Assembly (NCBI GenBank): GCA_035582835.1
Contig: JAYKAV010001853.1
Coordinates: forward strand, 263,219-327,218
Length of the DNA stretch: 64,000 nucleotides
Source of the DNA: Phoebastria nigripes
Lineage: Eukaryota; Chordata; Aves; Procellariiformes; Diomedeidae
Reading direction: 5' to 3'
Shown: piece after piece, positions 1 through 12,670 of the stretch
How the letters are laid out: each line of letters opens with the position of its first letter
Numbering within the stretch: position 1 is the first letter of the stretch
The notes under the pieces: generated by a model
The model's input: the letters and a program-made list of their open reading frames with translations, nothing else
What the model was told of the DNA's origin: nothing
The model's database searches: none
Made by a program: the position numbers and the translations under genes

Positions 1-605
1 TAGTTTAAAGCCCTCTCAATGAGCCCCGCCAGCTCATGAGCAAGAATCCTTTTCCCCCTGTGAGACAGCTGACCTCCATCTGTCGCCAGCAGGCCTGGTG
101 CTGTGTAAACCTCCCCGTGATCAAAAAAGCCAAAATTCTGCCGGTGGCACCAGCCCCTGAGCCACGTGTTGATCAGGCATGTTTTCCTGTCCCTGTCAGT
201 ATTCTTCCCTGCCACTGAAGGGATTGAGGAAAACACCACCTGTGCTCCTGATCCTTCAACCAATTGCCCCAGTGCCCTGAAGTCCCTTTTGACCGCTTCT
301 GGGCTTCTCTCTGCAACCTCGTCACTGCCAGCCTGTATAACCAATAGTGGGTAGTAATCAGAGGGCCTTACCAGACCATGGAGTTTCCTAGTAATGTCTC
401 TAACCTGGGCCCTGGGGAGGCAGACTTCCCTGTGGGATGGGTCTGGTCGGCATATCGGGCCCTCCGTTCCCCTCAGAAGGGAATCGCCTATGACAATTAC
501 CCTCCTTTTTTTCTCAGCAGAGGCAGTCATGATGTGCGGGACTTCAGTGAAGAGCGAACAGGAGGATCCAAAAGGAAAATGGGAAATGGAAGGAGTTTTG
601 TTTTG
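1..605 (-). mobile_element. CR1 LINE fragment, ORF1 region, cut by window edge
   Basis: Read on the minus strand, this stretch encodes the ORF1 protein of a CR1 (Chicken Repeat 1) LINE, the dominant retrotransposon of birds. The frame is open from just after a TAG at 606-608 down to base 3, about 200 codons, then leaves the window. The protein matches the family layout from a GDSLLRG block to the L-I-E-R-A-L-N end. The bases beyond about 605 show no clear CR1 similarity, so the inner boundary is approximate. The element is on the strand opposite to the CR1 copy at 56 kb, so the two are separate insertions. The reverse-transcriptase ORF2, if present, lies to the left of the window. Confidence 0.85.
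3..530 (-). CDS. CR1 ORF1 esterase-like (SGNH hydrolase) domain, partial
   Basis: A 176-codon frame starts at the ATG at 528-530 and runs without a stop to the window edge; the next two bases are TA, so a stop may lie one base outside. ORF1 of CR1 elements carries an esterase of the SGNH/GDSL hydrolase type. The nucleophile block is visible as G15-D16-S17 (480-488) in the string VIGDSLLRG. Other visible parts are L62-L63-V64, QVVFSSI (97-103) and D151. Two positions differ from a classical SGNH enzyme: the usual G-x-N-D block reads G68-S69-D70-E71, and the DxxH block reads D151-G-G-Q154, so the catalytic His position holds Gln, although H157 is nearby. It is therefore either an inactive or re-purposed domain, or a family-wide variant; from memory similar variants occur in other birds. 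The start may be internal, since the frame is open about 25 codons further upstream. Confidence 0.8.
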   Translation of the reverse strand, partial: MTASAEKKRRVIVIGDSLLRGTEGPICRPDPSHREVCLPRAQVRDITRKLHGLVRPSDYYPLLVIQAGSDEVAERSPEAVKRDFRALGQLVEGSGAQVVFSSIPSVAGKNTDRDRKTCLINTWLRGWCHRQNFGFFDHGEVYTAPGLLATDGGQLSHRGKRILAHELAGLIERALN

Positions 606-608
606 CTA

Positions 609-2673
609 AGTCTGAAAGGAGATAGTGTTGCTCTCTGCAAACACACAGATGGGTAGACATCAGTGGTGGAGAAAAGGTATTTAAACTGAAAGACAACTTT
701 CTGCAGTATTTATACAATGACATACCAAAAGAACCAGCGGGTAATAACCAGTAGTGAATGACTGAATCTAAACATCCCTCTTTAACAGAGCTTTTGGAAG
801 AGCCTTTCAGAAGAAAGAATCAGGCAAAAAATGTAGTTTCCAGATAGAGTTTGATTATGTGCTGTTTTCTGGTCTTCCCTATCATAGCTAGGGAACTAGA
901 CTTCATGATCCCTTCCTGCAGTGTCTTCCTACACAACATAGTCATGATTCCCCCACTTAAAACCTTGGAATAGATTTAACATTTTTGGATGGGTTCAAAT
1001 ATTGATTTGATGTTACAAGTTGGAACTTGGGAAAATTTTCTTTCCATATTTTAATTCACAGTATCTCTCTGTTATTTTAAGAATCAGAAGATATTCTTTC
1101 TTCTGGATCTACCATGATCATTCTCACCTCTCCATATATGTTAATGATATACAGGAAATGATATACAGGATTCTCTGTCTTCATATAAAGCCAAATAAAA
1201 AGTACAGGAAGAGATCAGGAGACTATTGAGACAAGTCCAGCAATGTGACAAGTCTTCTCTAAAGACCATTTCCATCTGCCAAGGTAGACATCTCAATCCC
1301 ATAAGCTCATGCAAAACTCTTCAACCCAAATTGGATCTCTGGCCCACACTAGTCTCTCCATTGAGATTCCAAGTCAAATGATCAATTACAATTCTATATC
1401 TTAGGTTTTAAAATGAATGCTTCACATCCAGCTACCAGTGAAAATACAGATCCTAGCAGAAACTTGTACCTGTCTCTCTGTGTTTTATTCTCACAAACAC
1501 TAGGTTGCCAGTTCCCAGTAGTACTATGCTTGTATAACAAAGTTCTCTCCACAGAGCATGTTTTGGCAATAACTAGTTCACCTATGACCGATAGACACAG
1601 GTATTACACAAATTGCCTAGTGCTGCTGTGTGTAACTGAGAGCTTGTGTCCCATTGTGACCTGATTTGCAACCGTGGAATCAAGGTAAAAATGAGATCCT
1701 GAAAATTAGTTTAGCTTTAGTGCTTTTCTCCACTAGATACAGTTTTCAAAAGCATGTCCCTTGATTGCTTGGAATAGTCTTCTAGTTGCAGATTTTAAAC
1801 TTTAGAAGAAACTATTATGATCAGGTACTCTGACATTTGTGTAGCACAAAACACAAAACTTCACTTACCAATTCCTGCCCTAAGACCTTAATTTGTGATG
1901 GAGCTAGAGCATTTGTTCCAGGGAGAACTCCTATCCCAATTTCAAGAGTCAGGAATTCAGAATATCACAGTTAGTTGCCCTCACAGTAAAAGTAAGACCC
2001 AACCACTGCATCTTGCCATGCCCATATTAGTGTTTACTTTGTGAAGACTTGCTTTGCTTCTGAAATTCCTTTGTGAGTTGTGCTGTCTGCAAAGAGCTGT
2101 AAAGCAGTAACTTCATTTCTTTCACATTTCTTTCACCACTCACATTTTTCTATTTTACTAATAAGGACTGTAAGAAAAGTGAATTAGAATAAGTTAATTT
2201 AGAAAGTACACTTCATTTGGGAAGAGATGGACAAGATGACAGTTTGTTTTGGTTTTTTACCTGCATGGATTTTATTACCTCCTTGTATTTAGGTCTAAAA
2301 CTAAATGGAACTTTCCCTCACACAGCTTTGGTGAGTTACTGGATATATTACAATATCTCAGAGTCTTTGGCCATTTCCCAGAAAATCTAGAGGTTGGAGG
2401 AGATGAAATAGGGTAAATTAGCATGGCTTCTGCATGACATGATGTGGATCAGCAGTCCAGTGGAGCAACGAAGAAACAGAGGTTCACAACTACTGGCAAG
2501 CTAACTGGAAAGGACACTCAAACACTTCTGCACACCAGTATCTCAAAATATACTCCTGTGTGATATGATTTTTCTCACATCATTAAGCATCACAGAGCGA
2601 TTGGGAGGAAAATGCACATGTGCAACTGCAAGAAGAAAATTTGTTTAATACATAGAAACTGACCTCCAAGAGG
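609..2673. other. No gene seen; AT-rich non-coding DNA
   Basis: Only short open frames without domain content occur here. There is no recognisable repeat, RNA gene or exon. A short string near 2427-2436 (ttagcatggc) recalls the core of U6 snRNA, but the rest does not follow. Confidence 0.6.
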
Positions 2674-2692
2674 AAAAAAAAAAAAAAAAAAA
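2674..2692. repeat. Poly-A run, 19 bases
   Basis: An uninterrupted run of 19 A residues followed by GCGGCAGG. No retroelement 3' end could be recognised to its left, so it is listed only as a mononucleotide repeat. Confidence 0.9.
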
Positions 2693-5600
2693 GCGGCAGG
2701 GCCAGCTAAACATGTGCAAAAATGTTCACAGAACAAGCTGTGAAGTTAGGCAAAGACATCCCTCCTGGGCAGTTCAAAAAAGACATCCCTCTTGGGAAGC
2801 TCTATAATAGCAATCTGAAATCTGCCAGATCCATGAACTACAGTATCTAGACTTTAGCGGTGAAAATACCTGATACATCAAGAAAAAAGGGATCTTACTC
2901 CGTTTCCCTGAAAGCCTCCCCTAGGTTATTTAGATTATTGGATATTTTTTGTAATAGTTAAAGAGAAAAAGCTCTGACCCCTGTGGAATCTGTTAGTTCC
3001 CTGCAGCACAAAATATAGGCGTTATTTTATAAAACTGAGGGCACTTATGTCGCGGATCACAAGCCAAGTGGAATTCATTTGCAGAAACAGGATTCAAAAG
3101 TGGGCATTAGTCCAGAAGAAGGAAGAGTTCCCAATGGGAACATTTGCAACCTGATGCTTTTGCACATAAGAAAAATTAACTCAGCTACCAGTAAGTCCAC
3201 TACTAGTTCTCAGCTTTGAGGAGGAGAAAAAAATATCTTCCTCTCCAGACACTTCCCCTAGAGATCCAAGAAAAGCATGTGGGAAATGCACAGAAATACC
3301 AACACGCCTCATCAACACCATTCCCTCAAACCTCAGCTCTCACACTAATGTGAATGATTTTAAAGCACTTTGAAGGTTTTTATACAGATTACTGACATAG
3401 GGGTTATGCATAGGATAGGCAACTCTGAAAAAGGTGCCACAAATTACCTGATGCTTTATTTGCTGCTGCTCTTGCCAGGACTGTTACTCTGTCAAAATAA
3501 TGGACAGCTCGACCCAGAGAAATCACCTAAGGATACCATTAGCCACTATTTTATGAATTTACCTAACTCAGGAGTAGAAACTAGTAGGGCTTTCTTTTGT
3601 TATACTGGGCTGTATAAGGGAACTTAAGGTGGATTGGCACCTGGCTGTTGATCACAGAGGTCACATTCACATCCCCAACTTACAAAGTCAAACAACCTGG
3701 TATGGCAAGTACGAGGAGTATAAGAAGCAAGATGTGCACTGACAAAGCCAGAAGGACAAATCTTTTCCATATCTTTCCCGAAACTGGACAAATGAGGAGG
3801 CCTAGCACTGCTTTTGCCTGTGACTAAGCTAAGCTGATTTAATCGAGTGAAGGAAATGCTACTCACACCAGCAAGGCTGTGGGCAGCGTATTCAGTCCTT
3901 TGGTTGCCATGAATATCAAACGCAGCAAAAATATTTGATGAAAAATCATTAACTCTGAAGAGTGAGGGGAATAGCTAACACAGTCACTGTTGAACAAAGA
4001 TACAGAGTCTACTAACTGGGAAAAATTTGCAAGTATAAACTCTCAACAAGATTGAGTAGTTGAAGTGATGCAGTGAAATATGTACATACAAGCCAATTTA
4101 ACAAACTCTTCAGAATAATATATTCACATACCAAATAAAACAGTTCTTTACAGCATAGTCAGCTTATATGATATAAACTGACCTTTTGGGTATTTTTCTA
4201 ATCACAAGAGGGAGGAAAAAAGTGGAGGATTTATTTCATTTTAAATAATGGCAAGATTACATAATTATTTAATTTTATTATTTCTGCATTAAAAGGATAC
4301 TTTTCAAAATAAGTGAATGTTATGCTTTGCCTTGGTGTCCATATTATCGTTTTACAATGAGCTCTAGAAACTGTAATATCTGGGAGCACTACAGGGCCTT
4401 CACTTGGGAAATCTTAACACTGTTTGAAGGAATATTCTGTGTTGCTGGCAACAGTGGCTTCAAAGGACAAAGATGGGTTATAGTTATATCCAGTGGATTC
4501 AACTCCCATGATTATGAATCCACAGTTAATGATGGGACAAAGATATTCTGCAATATGTTCCAAATAAGGAATATCTTGGCTTTGATATAATTCTAGTAAA
4601 GCAAACTGCAGAGAAAATGGTTTTCTATGAAAAGCTCCCTGCCTCCAGGTTCTTGGAAACCTAGCATAAAATGCCTTCTGGTCTTACGGGGAGTGAAGCA
4701 GGGCTTGCAGAATAGAGTTAACAATACATCAAGGAAGGGTTGAAGACTCTCTATGTCAGTAAAGTGGTACTAGCTATTATTGGCCACATGGCTGTGTGAA
4801 AAGTCATCTCCTAGCACTTCACAGATGGCAAAGAAATGGAAGGTTAAGTTGCCCCTGTTAGAAGAAAAAATGACAGTTATTGGTGTAGTTATAGCTGGAA
4901 TCACCACTTAAGGTCAGTTTTAAAAACAATCTACAAAGTAGAAACTTTATAAAAATACATCTTATTTTTAAAAAGAAGAAAAAAGGAAGAGGGAGTTCTA
5001 CCTGTTATTTACACGAGGAAATCTACTGAATTTTTCCTGGAAGACTATGGATGGCTGGAGAACAGGTGGGATTATCACCACAGTAGCATATAAGTAAAAT
5101 CTAATTAATAGAGAGGGGAAGTGGTTTATTATTTGGACTGTTTAATGCTTTGAGTTATTTTTATTAACACCTACTTAATTCAAACACTGAGAGACACCTG
5201 GGAGAAATATCTAATCCATTTTGCATTTCAATGGAGGACTGAGAAAGCTCATAATACACATATGGGATTTCCAAAGAGCCTTTTAGGGAAAACAGGAGAG
5301 ATCAGATTTAATATAGCTGATACTTTCAAAAGGAAAAGCGTTCATGATTACAACACCCTAAAGAAGTATAAAAGACCTCACAGCTTCTTTTTCCTTTTTT
5401 TTCAGTACTTTGGCAGGATTATTTATAATGCAGGAGGAGCCAATGTCCTTTGATATTATCTCACAGGATAAGGACAGATCAGACTGCTACACCACCTCAC
5501 CTACACACCAACAACTTCAGTACTTCATTTTGCCATGACAAGACTATGTTTCATAGAAGTGGAAGAGCTCACCCTAACTAACCCAGTAGCTGGAGGTTGT

Positions 5601-5792
5601 AAACCAGTTAGATTTCCCCTAATAGTTTCTAAACTGGCATGAGCATTTTGGTTGTAGGTTCAGAGTCACACACACTAGACAATCATTTCTGCAAGGCCAG
5701 GGTCAGGAGATGGCTGACAGCAGAGAGGAAAGAGGGGAGAAAAGGGTACTGAAAAGATAGTTAAAGACTCACACTTGGAATTAGAGGAGAAA
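2693..5792. other. No gene seen; AT-rich non-coding DNA
   Basis: Short open frames only, the longest about 87 codons at 4327-4590 with no recognisable motif. No repeat family was recognised. Confidence 0.6.
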
Positions 5793-5834
5793 AATCTTTT
5801 AATAATCTTTTAATCTTTTTAATAATCTTTTAAT
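5793..5834. repeat. Short tandem repeat, 11-bp unit AATCTTTTAAT
   Basis: Three exact copies of AATCTTTTAAT at 5793-5803, 5804-5814 and 5824-5834, with one shortened 9-base variant (CTTTTTAAT) at 5815-5823. On the other strand it reads as an A-rich ATTAAAAGATT repeat. Confidence 0.9.
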
Positions 5835-7162
5835 GTTAAACTAACTTGGCAAAAATGGTTACAAAACAGACAACAGTTTAAAGAATACAATCGAAATACT
5901 TAGCAATACTAAAAAACACTGGGCCAAGGATTAAAGCCAGAAAAAAAGTGGAACAAATGTAACTAAAACAGCATTCAACACCTACACTAACAAATCCCAC
6001 TTCACAAACGCATTCTCTCTCGAAGGCAGAGTTTCAGATACGAGACTAAACCAAGTCTCCTATCTAGTCTAATATTTAGTCTCAACACAAAAATCGGCAC
6101 ACTTTAGAAACTAAAATCTGAAGTGTGTCTATATGTGGGGTAGACAGATACTGACGATTAAGTAGTAGGTGACATGTTTCTAAAGACGTTATTGTTAGTA
6201 AGTATTCCTTCGCTTTGGCTGTGAGTATCTGGTAGACACTACAGGCTTTCTAACACATACACAAAACACTAAATAAAATAACCTCCCAAGTTATTAGGAC
6301 TGTTTCTGCAAATCACAGATCAAGATAGCATGAAGTATAAAAGCCTATACTATTAGAAGGATAAAGATAGGGCATTACTGTCACCATTACCATTTGCTCT
6401 TCAGAGATTGAACACTGCAACTTTGCATGAACATGCTCTACAGTGAATTTTATTGGAACTGCAGATGTCTCAGGCCAAGAGTTCAGAGCATCTAATACAA
6501 AACTTGGATAATCAAAATCAAGTGTTCAGAACAATCCTGACACCAAACCAAACACAGGGATTTATTTACCAGTTACCTTAACAGGACTGCCAAGTAAGTA
6601 GCTTTTTTTTCCCCAAAGCACCCAAGCTGTTTTGGTAACAGAGATGGGCAGCTTCTCTTGTTATTCATGCCCAATTTACAGGAAGACTGGTGCCTACCAA
6701 CGTTCAGTTTTCTCAGCCTTCGTTTTATACCAAGATCCTTGAATTAACCCCAGAAAGGTTTTTTTTAGGCTAAAAGCAGCTGTAGAATATTTCTGTTTCC
6801 TTTGTCAGAGAAACAGCATTTCCTAATCAATGTCCAATAAGGTAAATATGCCAACTAGCATTGGCAGCTGTCACATTTCCCAAATTTTTCACTTTGGACT
6901 CAAAGTTTGAAAATACTTAGTAAAAGAAATTTAACAGTCTTAACATGTCTTAAGAACCTTCCATGATTTACCTTTCACAAAGAAGTCATATGGACAAATG
7001 TATGGGCACAAAACTAAAACACACACGCACTCAAAAAGCCTGCAAGTTTAAGAGAAGTTTCCAACAGAGCTAACGGTAAAGTCTTCATACATTTTGTATT
7101 CTAGTGGGTCTTTAATGTTTCTTACCTCAAGTGTTACTTCTTTGTAATCTGCTTTCATACTG
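5835..7162. other. No gene seen; sequence resembling untranslated RNA on the minus strand
   Basis: No long frame on either strand. On the minus strand it follows the open segments at 7163-7602. It contains more CpG than its neighbours and an AATAAA string read on the minus strand near 6447-6453. This could be a 3' untranslated region or plain intergenic DNA; nothing in the sequence decides it. Confidence 0.35.
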
Positions 7163-7605
7163 CTACAATCTTATCAATTTCATTACACGGATACCGTAAG
7201 TAGTTGCTAATATCACAATCCCATTATGCTGTAAGACAAGAATGATCCTGAACAGCTGACTGTCTCGGTACATTGGCTTATCGTTAGCACCAATACCTCC
7301 AAAATCATAATTAGGCCTTGCCTTTCTTAACTTATCAGCATTCACCTTCCTGAAATCCTATGCCTTTGTAAGGTCTTTGCCACTGATTTTAGCCAGCATG
7401 TATGCACAGTAGGGAATGGGACAGAGGAGCCTTGTGTTTTCTCAATACGCATTCTTGCTCTTTGAGGTTTAAAGCAGGTGGAGTGTATATGACAGCTATA
7501 GATGAACAGTGAATGAGGAGGGATATGTTCTAAAACAGGTTGTGAATATCTTTCTGGGTGGGATAGCATTGGGACACCCCATCTGTGGAGTACAAACACC
7601 ATCCC
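7163..7605 (-). other. Cluster of unidentified minus-strand open segments
   Basis: Two overlapping minus-strand frames of 86 and 60 codons lie end to end in different frames (7342-7602 and 7163-7345). The second contains a well-mixed peptide including ARPNYDFGGIGANDKPMY. An acceptor-like pyrimidine stretch ending in TTTTCAG (minus strand) lies just upstream, near 7618-7625. Stops and frame changes interrupt the whole, so this would be a decayed gene or retrocopy if it is coding at all. I do not recognise the protein. Confidence 0.15.
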
Positions 7606-7625
7606 ATCCTACAGTATTCTGAAAA

Positions 7626-10600
7626 TAAATAAACTAATGGTGCTTGCCCGAGAAGAACCTGTGAGGAAAATCATAATTATATCTCAAAGAACAGTGTTCC
7701 ACAAGACGGAAAATGAGGATAAAGCAAGGTACTCAGTAGACTAGTTAGCACTAAGATTATCCTCTACACACTAGAAGAGGCAGAGTCCTGATGAAAGAAA
7801 AAAAAATACTTCCTGATCACATATGTAAAGACTGTCTCACAATGAATACCCACAAGAGTACCAGCCTCAGGTTTCATAGCCTTTTCTAATTCCACCATTG
7901 CCTGCCTTAACAGTGTCTGACTTTGCAACTTTACTAACATCTTTTACTGGAGATATCTGTGTGAACCAACTAAGTGACTGGTAATGCTCATAATGGCAAG
8001 GTGAAGGAGAGTAACAGGGAACTTGAATTTCCTTTTTAAGCAGTTCTAGTGTTTGAGACGACCCAGTTCAACCAGTTTTTCAATTTGACTGCATTTTACA
8101 TTCACAGACATTTTTACTGGCGGTCCAGCAGAAGGAAAACATGCAATAGAGTAATATGGGGAGACCCCTGAAACTCCCTCCATACAGAATCTACTGTGAA
8201 ACTCCCACTGGGCAACAACGGAAGAATTAGAGTTTCTAATTCAATTGTGTTTATTTCCTGGTGTTTTCACCATCCAGCTTCTTTGCTACTACATTCAGAT
8301 GACTGCCATTTACCAAATGCCAGAAAAGTATCTTTATGAATCTATGGGGAAAGTAATAATTAAGTCCTCAGATCTAAATTTTGTCCATAGGCATTTTAAT
8401 ATTTGTATCCACAATGACCTAGAGTCTTTCAAGTGACTCACCTTTGTCTACAAGGAGGTTCTCCTGACAACCACAGCTTTTAAGAGTCCTAGACCTTTCC
8501 TGAAGTAGCCATAAGAAGCAACTATAACCTTCTTCTCAAATAAATAATGCAGGCTCAGGCTTCTCTTTCATGATGTAGCTGGAAGAGAAAACAGTATAGG
8601 TGAGTAAGTAGAAAAGCACGTGGCCAGAATTGTTACAGCAAGAATGCTGGGTAAGCCATTATCCTGGGGGAAAGGGGATGTGGAGCTGAAGCCCAGCAAG
8701 AAGAGGATGGATTGAACTTGGTCTTCGTCCACTCTCTTCCCCCAAATAAAACCTCTGAATTACTGCATAAGGTGTACTTTACCACGCTGGGAGAAAGAAG
8801 CTGCTGCATTTTGTGGAGTTGAAATCTGCAAACATGCTCTGAGAATGGCTGCATGACCAGGAAGAAGATAAACACCATCTGATGCACTTCCAAGTAAACA
8901 GAGTAAGTTTTGGGAAGTTTAATGTTAGTATCTTTGGCTTCTACAGATTTTAGGCACCTACAGGACTAGGCAACAGCTGAATAGGGATTTTGAGGATCTA
9001 ACTGTTGCGTTTAGTCACCTAAATCCCACATCAGCATCTAAGGACTTTTGTGGATCTAGGCCTTGGTCCAATAGCATCTATTGCTGGGAAATAGAGCAAT
9101 GTCCTCTGTTAATAATAACAGTGAGGAGAATTATTGCAAAGCAAAGATACATTTTTTACCCTACACAGGATGTAAAGAGAAACAAATGTATTTTCCAATC
9201 AGGCAAATAGAGATTAATCTCAATCTTTAGATCATCTGTAGTGCATAGCTTGCTATTTTCTCAAGCCAACCAAAACAGAATGGAGAACTCCTCCAATCAG
9301 TTTTGCAATCAGGATAACAGAATAGTCTTTATTCTTCACGTTAGTAAAATTCTTACAAACTCTGTTAAAACTAGTTTGTTGTTTCTTCAATTTTGTATAA
9401 GTCAGGAACACAAAAAATCAGTCTCTAAATAAATCTCAGAAACTAGTAAAAACAAAGCAAGTCCAGAGGGCAAAGCAACTCATAAAGCAATCAGACAGAA
9501 CAAACAGGTAGAATTATTTTCTGCATAAAGTAAGCCAGCTTGAAAGCTCTCAAAACTTTGCAATAAAGTTTGGAGACATTCCCCTTAAATTAATTTTTGG
9601 TGAGATAAAGTAGAGGAGAAACAGACAAGCTTCTTAATATGACAACAAACTGCTATCATTGTATTTATCCTAAGTTTCATGTGTTCTTTTTTAGAAGGGT
9701 CCTCTGCCCCTGTACTGTTTACCAATATCTGACCAATTAAAAGAGTTATGAAAATTTAATATAGGTAGAGGGCCAAATAGATGATGCATTTTACAGCTAA
9801 CCCTTCTTTTAGCTTTTCCCGGAGTTCCCCAGCCTCCAAGACCTGACTGATTAAATAACCATTTCAGGCGCATTTGGAAATGTGTTCATCAGAGCTCACC
9901 CTACAATAGTTTCTTTGCAGGGAATAATGCCCTGGGATTTAAAAGTACTTCAGCACTCAGCTGCATTTTGAAAATAAGATCATTGTGTTTAGATGCCTAA
10001 AAAACCCAAATGTATTCTTTTACTTAAGCAGCAACCCTTTAAAAAATCTGAGATGAGACATCATAAAGGGATCCTAGAAAGAGATGCCCCCCTAAAACTA
10101 AATAAGCCTGTCAGGACAAGGGACATTACCCCAGACAGCTGAAGTTCAATGAGATGCATCCCTTTTGTTTGCCTCTGGTTTCAATGAACAGAGGCTACAA
10201 AAGTTGTAGAGTTTTCCCTATCCTCCTCTGAATGACAGAAATACTTTTCTACCAAATCTGCTAAAATACTTTTTATGGATTTTTCTTCAGACCCCTCCTG
10301 TTTCTGAGGAAAGGATCTTTTTCACTGTTTCAAAGTGATCAAAGTTCTCAAAAAGATTTGCAATTTCAAAATCGAACTGTTTCTTAGGAAATAAATTGTC
10401 TCTGTATATACTTCTGTTTTTTCTCCTGAAGAAATGCATTTATTGCATGAATAGAACAAGAGGAGCACAGACTCCTTCCATGAAAGCACACCAGAGCTAA
10501 TACGCATCACCTGTGCTTGAAACATTTTGGTGAATCATTTCTCTCAGATGGTCTTTTCTGAAAACTTGTTCAGTAAACCTGCCCTGAAGATCTTTCTTTC

Positions 10601-11899
10601 TTCAGTTTAACATGCTTTAGATAAAAAAGAAAAAAGGAGTGCTGGATTAGTCAAATGACATGAATTGTTTAAATAAAATCTTGCAGGAAATTGTTTTTAA
10701 AGAGTCGGGCTAGCTGATAAACTTCATGGACTTTGTTCTGTTTCACTTGCCCTATCCAGAACTCCCCCTCCCCAAACTATACTGTAGTCTTTGTTTTTCT
10801 GTGGCTAAAATGCACCTTTCATCTGAGAAAACAAAAAAATTTCTCTGGAAATATTGGACATATATATTTGTGAGTATATTCCTGATATTTGCCCCCAGGT
10901 ATTTGCCAAGTCTATTAAACAGTCAAATAGTGCCTTTTGCTTTTTCTGGAATTTGCAAATAGTAGGCATTTGTCTTGTCTTATAACCCTCCACCTCCCCA
11001 GAACTGTCATACTGGAAAAGAAAACATATTAAAAGATGCATCTATGCAAGTTAACTGTAAAACAACTTCTAAGCCTGCAGTTATAAAAATGGAAAATATA
11101 TTTCTCTGTAAAGAAAACCTGCAAGTTAGCTAATCAAACTCCAGCCTCAGGGGTTCAGAGAGGTGTTACTTAGGGCTTTTAACACTGCACACATAAAGCC
11201 AGCCTGCAAAAATAGCAGAGGCTTAAGCCATAAACCATAGTGTGACTCCTCTCCACCTTGCCCAGGTGCACATTCAGGGTTACCTGGACCCCAGACTCCA
11301 GCATAGCATAGAAATACCCAGGCTAGCTCTAAATACACTGACTGAGGCATCTGAATCATTCCAGGCTCAGAAGCACCATGCTTGGCAAAATCTAATTTAC
11401 CAAGGTGGCGGGAAGGCAGCCAAGGACATTTTAACAGTTCCAGACTCTTCCCCTTCTATCCTTATCATCACTCATTGCTTTTTTAAAGAGACATTAATAA
11501 AACCAGAAGGTAGTATCTTCCCTATGCTGAAAGAGAGAGCTGAAAAAAAATGTTTCTGAAGTTCAGGGGCAACAGCTTTTAGTCCTGTTTTTCCATATCT
11601 TAAGACTAGTGCTGATTTTTAATTTTTGGGTTGAAGTGCTGAAGCAGATCCACGCCCAATTTCAAATGAGGAGAGGGGCTCTGGTGTCATCATTCACGGA
11701 GGGACTTTCCTCACCTCTGTTTAGGCAGCTCAGGGTTAGGCCTCCAACTCTTGGCTTGTTGCCAAAGGTGCCTTTTACAAGCCAGCATAGAAGAGCTGGT
11801 ACTTCTGGGTGGTTCATCCCCGGTGTCTAACCCAGGGGGAGATAAATCAGCATCTGGAGCTGGTGAGAAAATGAGCCTGGAGTGATTATGGCAGACATA
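7626..11899. other. No gene seen; AT-rich non-coding DNA
   Basis: Open frames are short (up to 105 codons at 11242-11559) and show no domain or codon pattern. No repeat family was recognised. Confidence 0.55.
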
Positions 11900-12670
11900 A
11901 ATAACTAATTTTCCATATGTACGCCTCAGGCCCTGTTCCACCCAGCCACGTTACTGGGGAACCAGTGGCCACCGCTGCCCATGTGGAAAACATGTTCCCC
12001 AAGGTCTGGAGGGCCATCGCATCCCCAGGGCAGAAGTTTCTGGAAAAGCCTCTTCTGCCCTGCCACTTGCCTCCAGTATTTGCTGTTTTTCTCGACTGAA
12101 AGGACACTTCGTTACCATGATGCCAGACACTTTCCTCCCCTTTTTCACAGCACATTCCCGACCTCTCCGCTGGCTGCTTTGCATAAACGTTATTCCACAC
12201 CCCATCTCTCTGCTCTCATACAGGGCAATTCCCTCGGTGGAAAACCGGGGATGAAGTGGGTGTCAGGGGGCCATGAGGGTCCTGCTCAGCCCAGAGCAAC
12301 TCCCTGGGGCTGAGGGAGGACATGGCCCCAGCCTCCCCACTGCCTGTCTGGGGCCTCTCCCCAGTCCCCAGTGGGATGACAGCCACCTTCAGTGGCCAGG
12401 GTGCCCTTAGCAGCCAGACCCTGGAGGGGGAACGAGCAGGGCCCTGACACCTGTGTCCTCTCTCAGCAAGGGGCATCCCAGGGGCCCATAGCCGCCTGTG
12501 GCCTGAGGGACAGGGAGCTGGGGCCAAGCATGGCGGCAAGGCAGGGCCTCAACGGCCCCCACCACCCCTGGCGATGCCAGACTGGGCTGCTTAAGCTCTG
12601 TGGGCTCCTCCAAGGGTGTTCTTGTGCCCCCAAACCGGTCCAGAGGCGAGGAGCAGGGTGCACTTAAAAA
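11900..12670. other. GC-rich, CpG-enriched island
   Basis: This block is clearly richer in G+C than its AT-rich surroundings, most strongly from 12230 to 12660. I count 18 CpG in about 760 bases. It ends abruptly in an AT-rich stretch (near 12663-12690). Open frames of 60 to 110 codons overlap on both strands, as expected where stop codons are scarce; none resembles a known protein. It may be a CpG-island-like regulatory region, an unannotated first exon, or an unclassified GC-rich avian repeat. Confidence 0.5.

Noticed and set aside
2395..2455. U6 snRNA-like string (ttagcatggc with a GATG nearby)
   Set aside because: Only about ten contiguous bases agree; the 5' stem-loop and the 3' end of U6 are absent and the spacing needs several insertions.
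12216..12539. 107-codon minus-strand frame in the GC-rich island
   Set aside because: Frames are open on both strands throughout the island because stops are rare in GC-rich DNA; no homology recognised.
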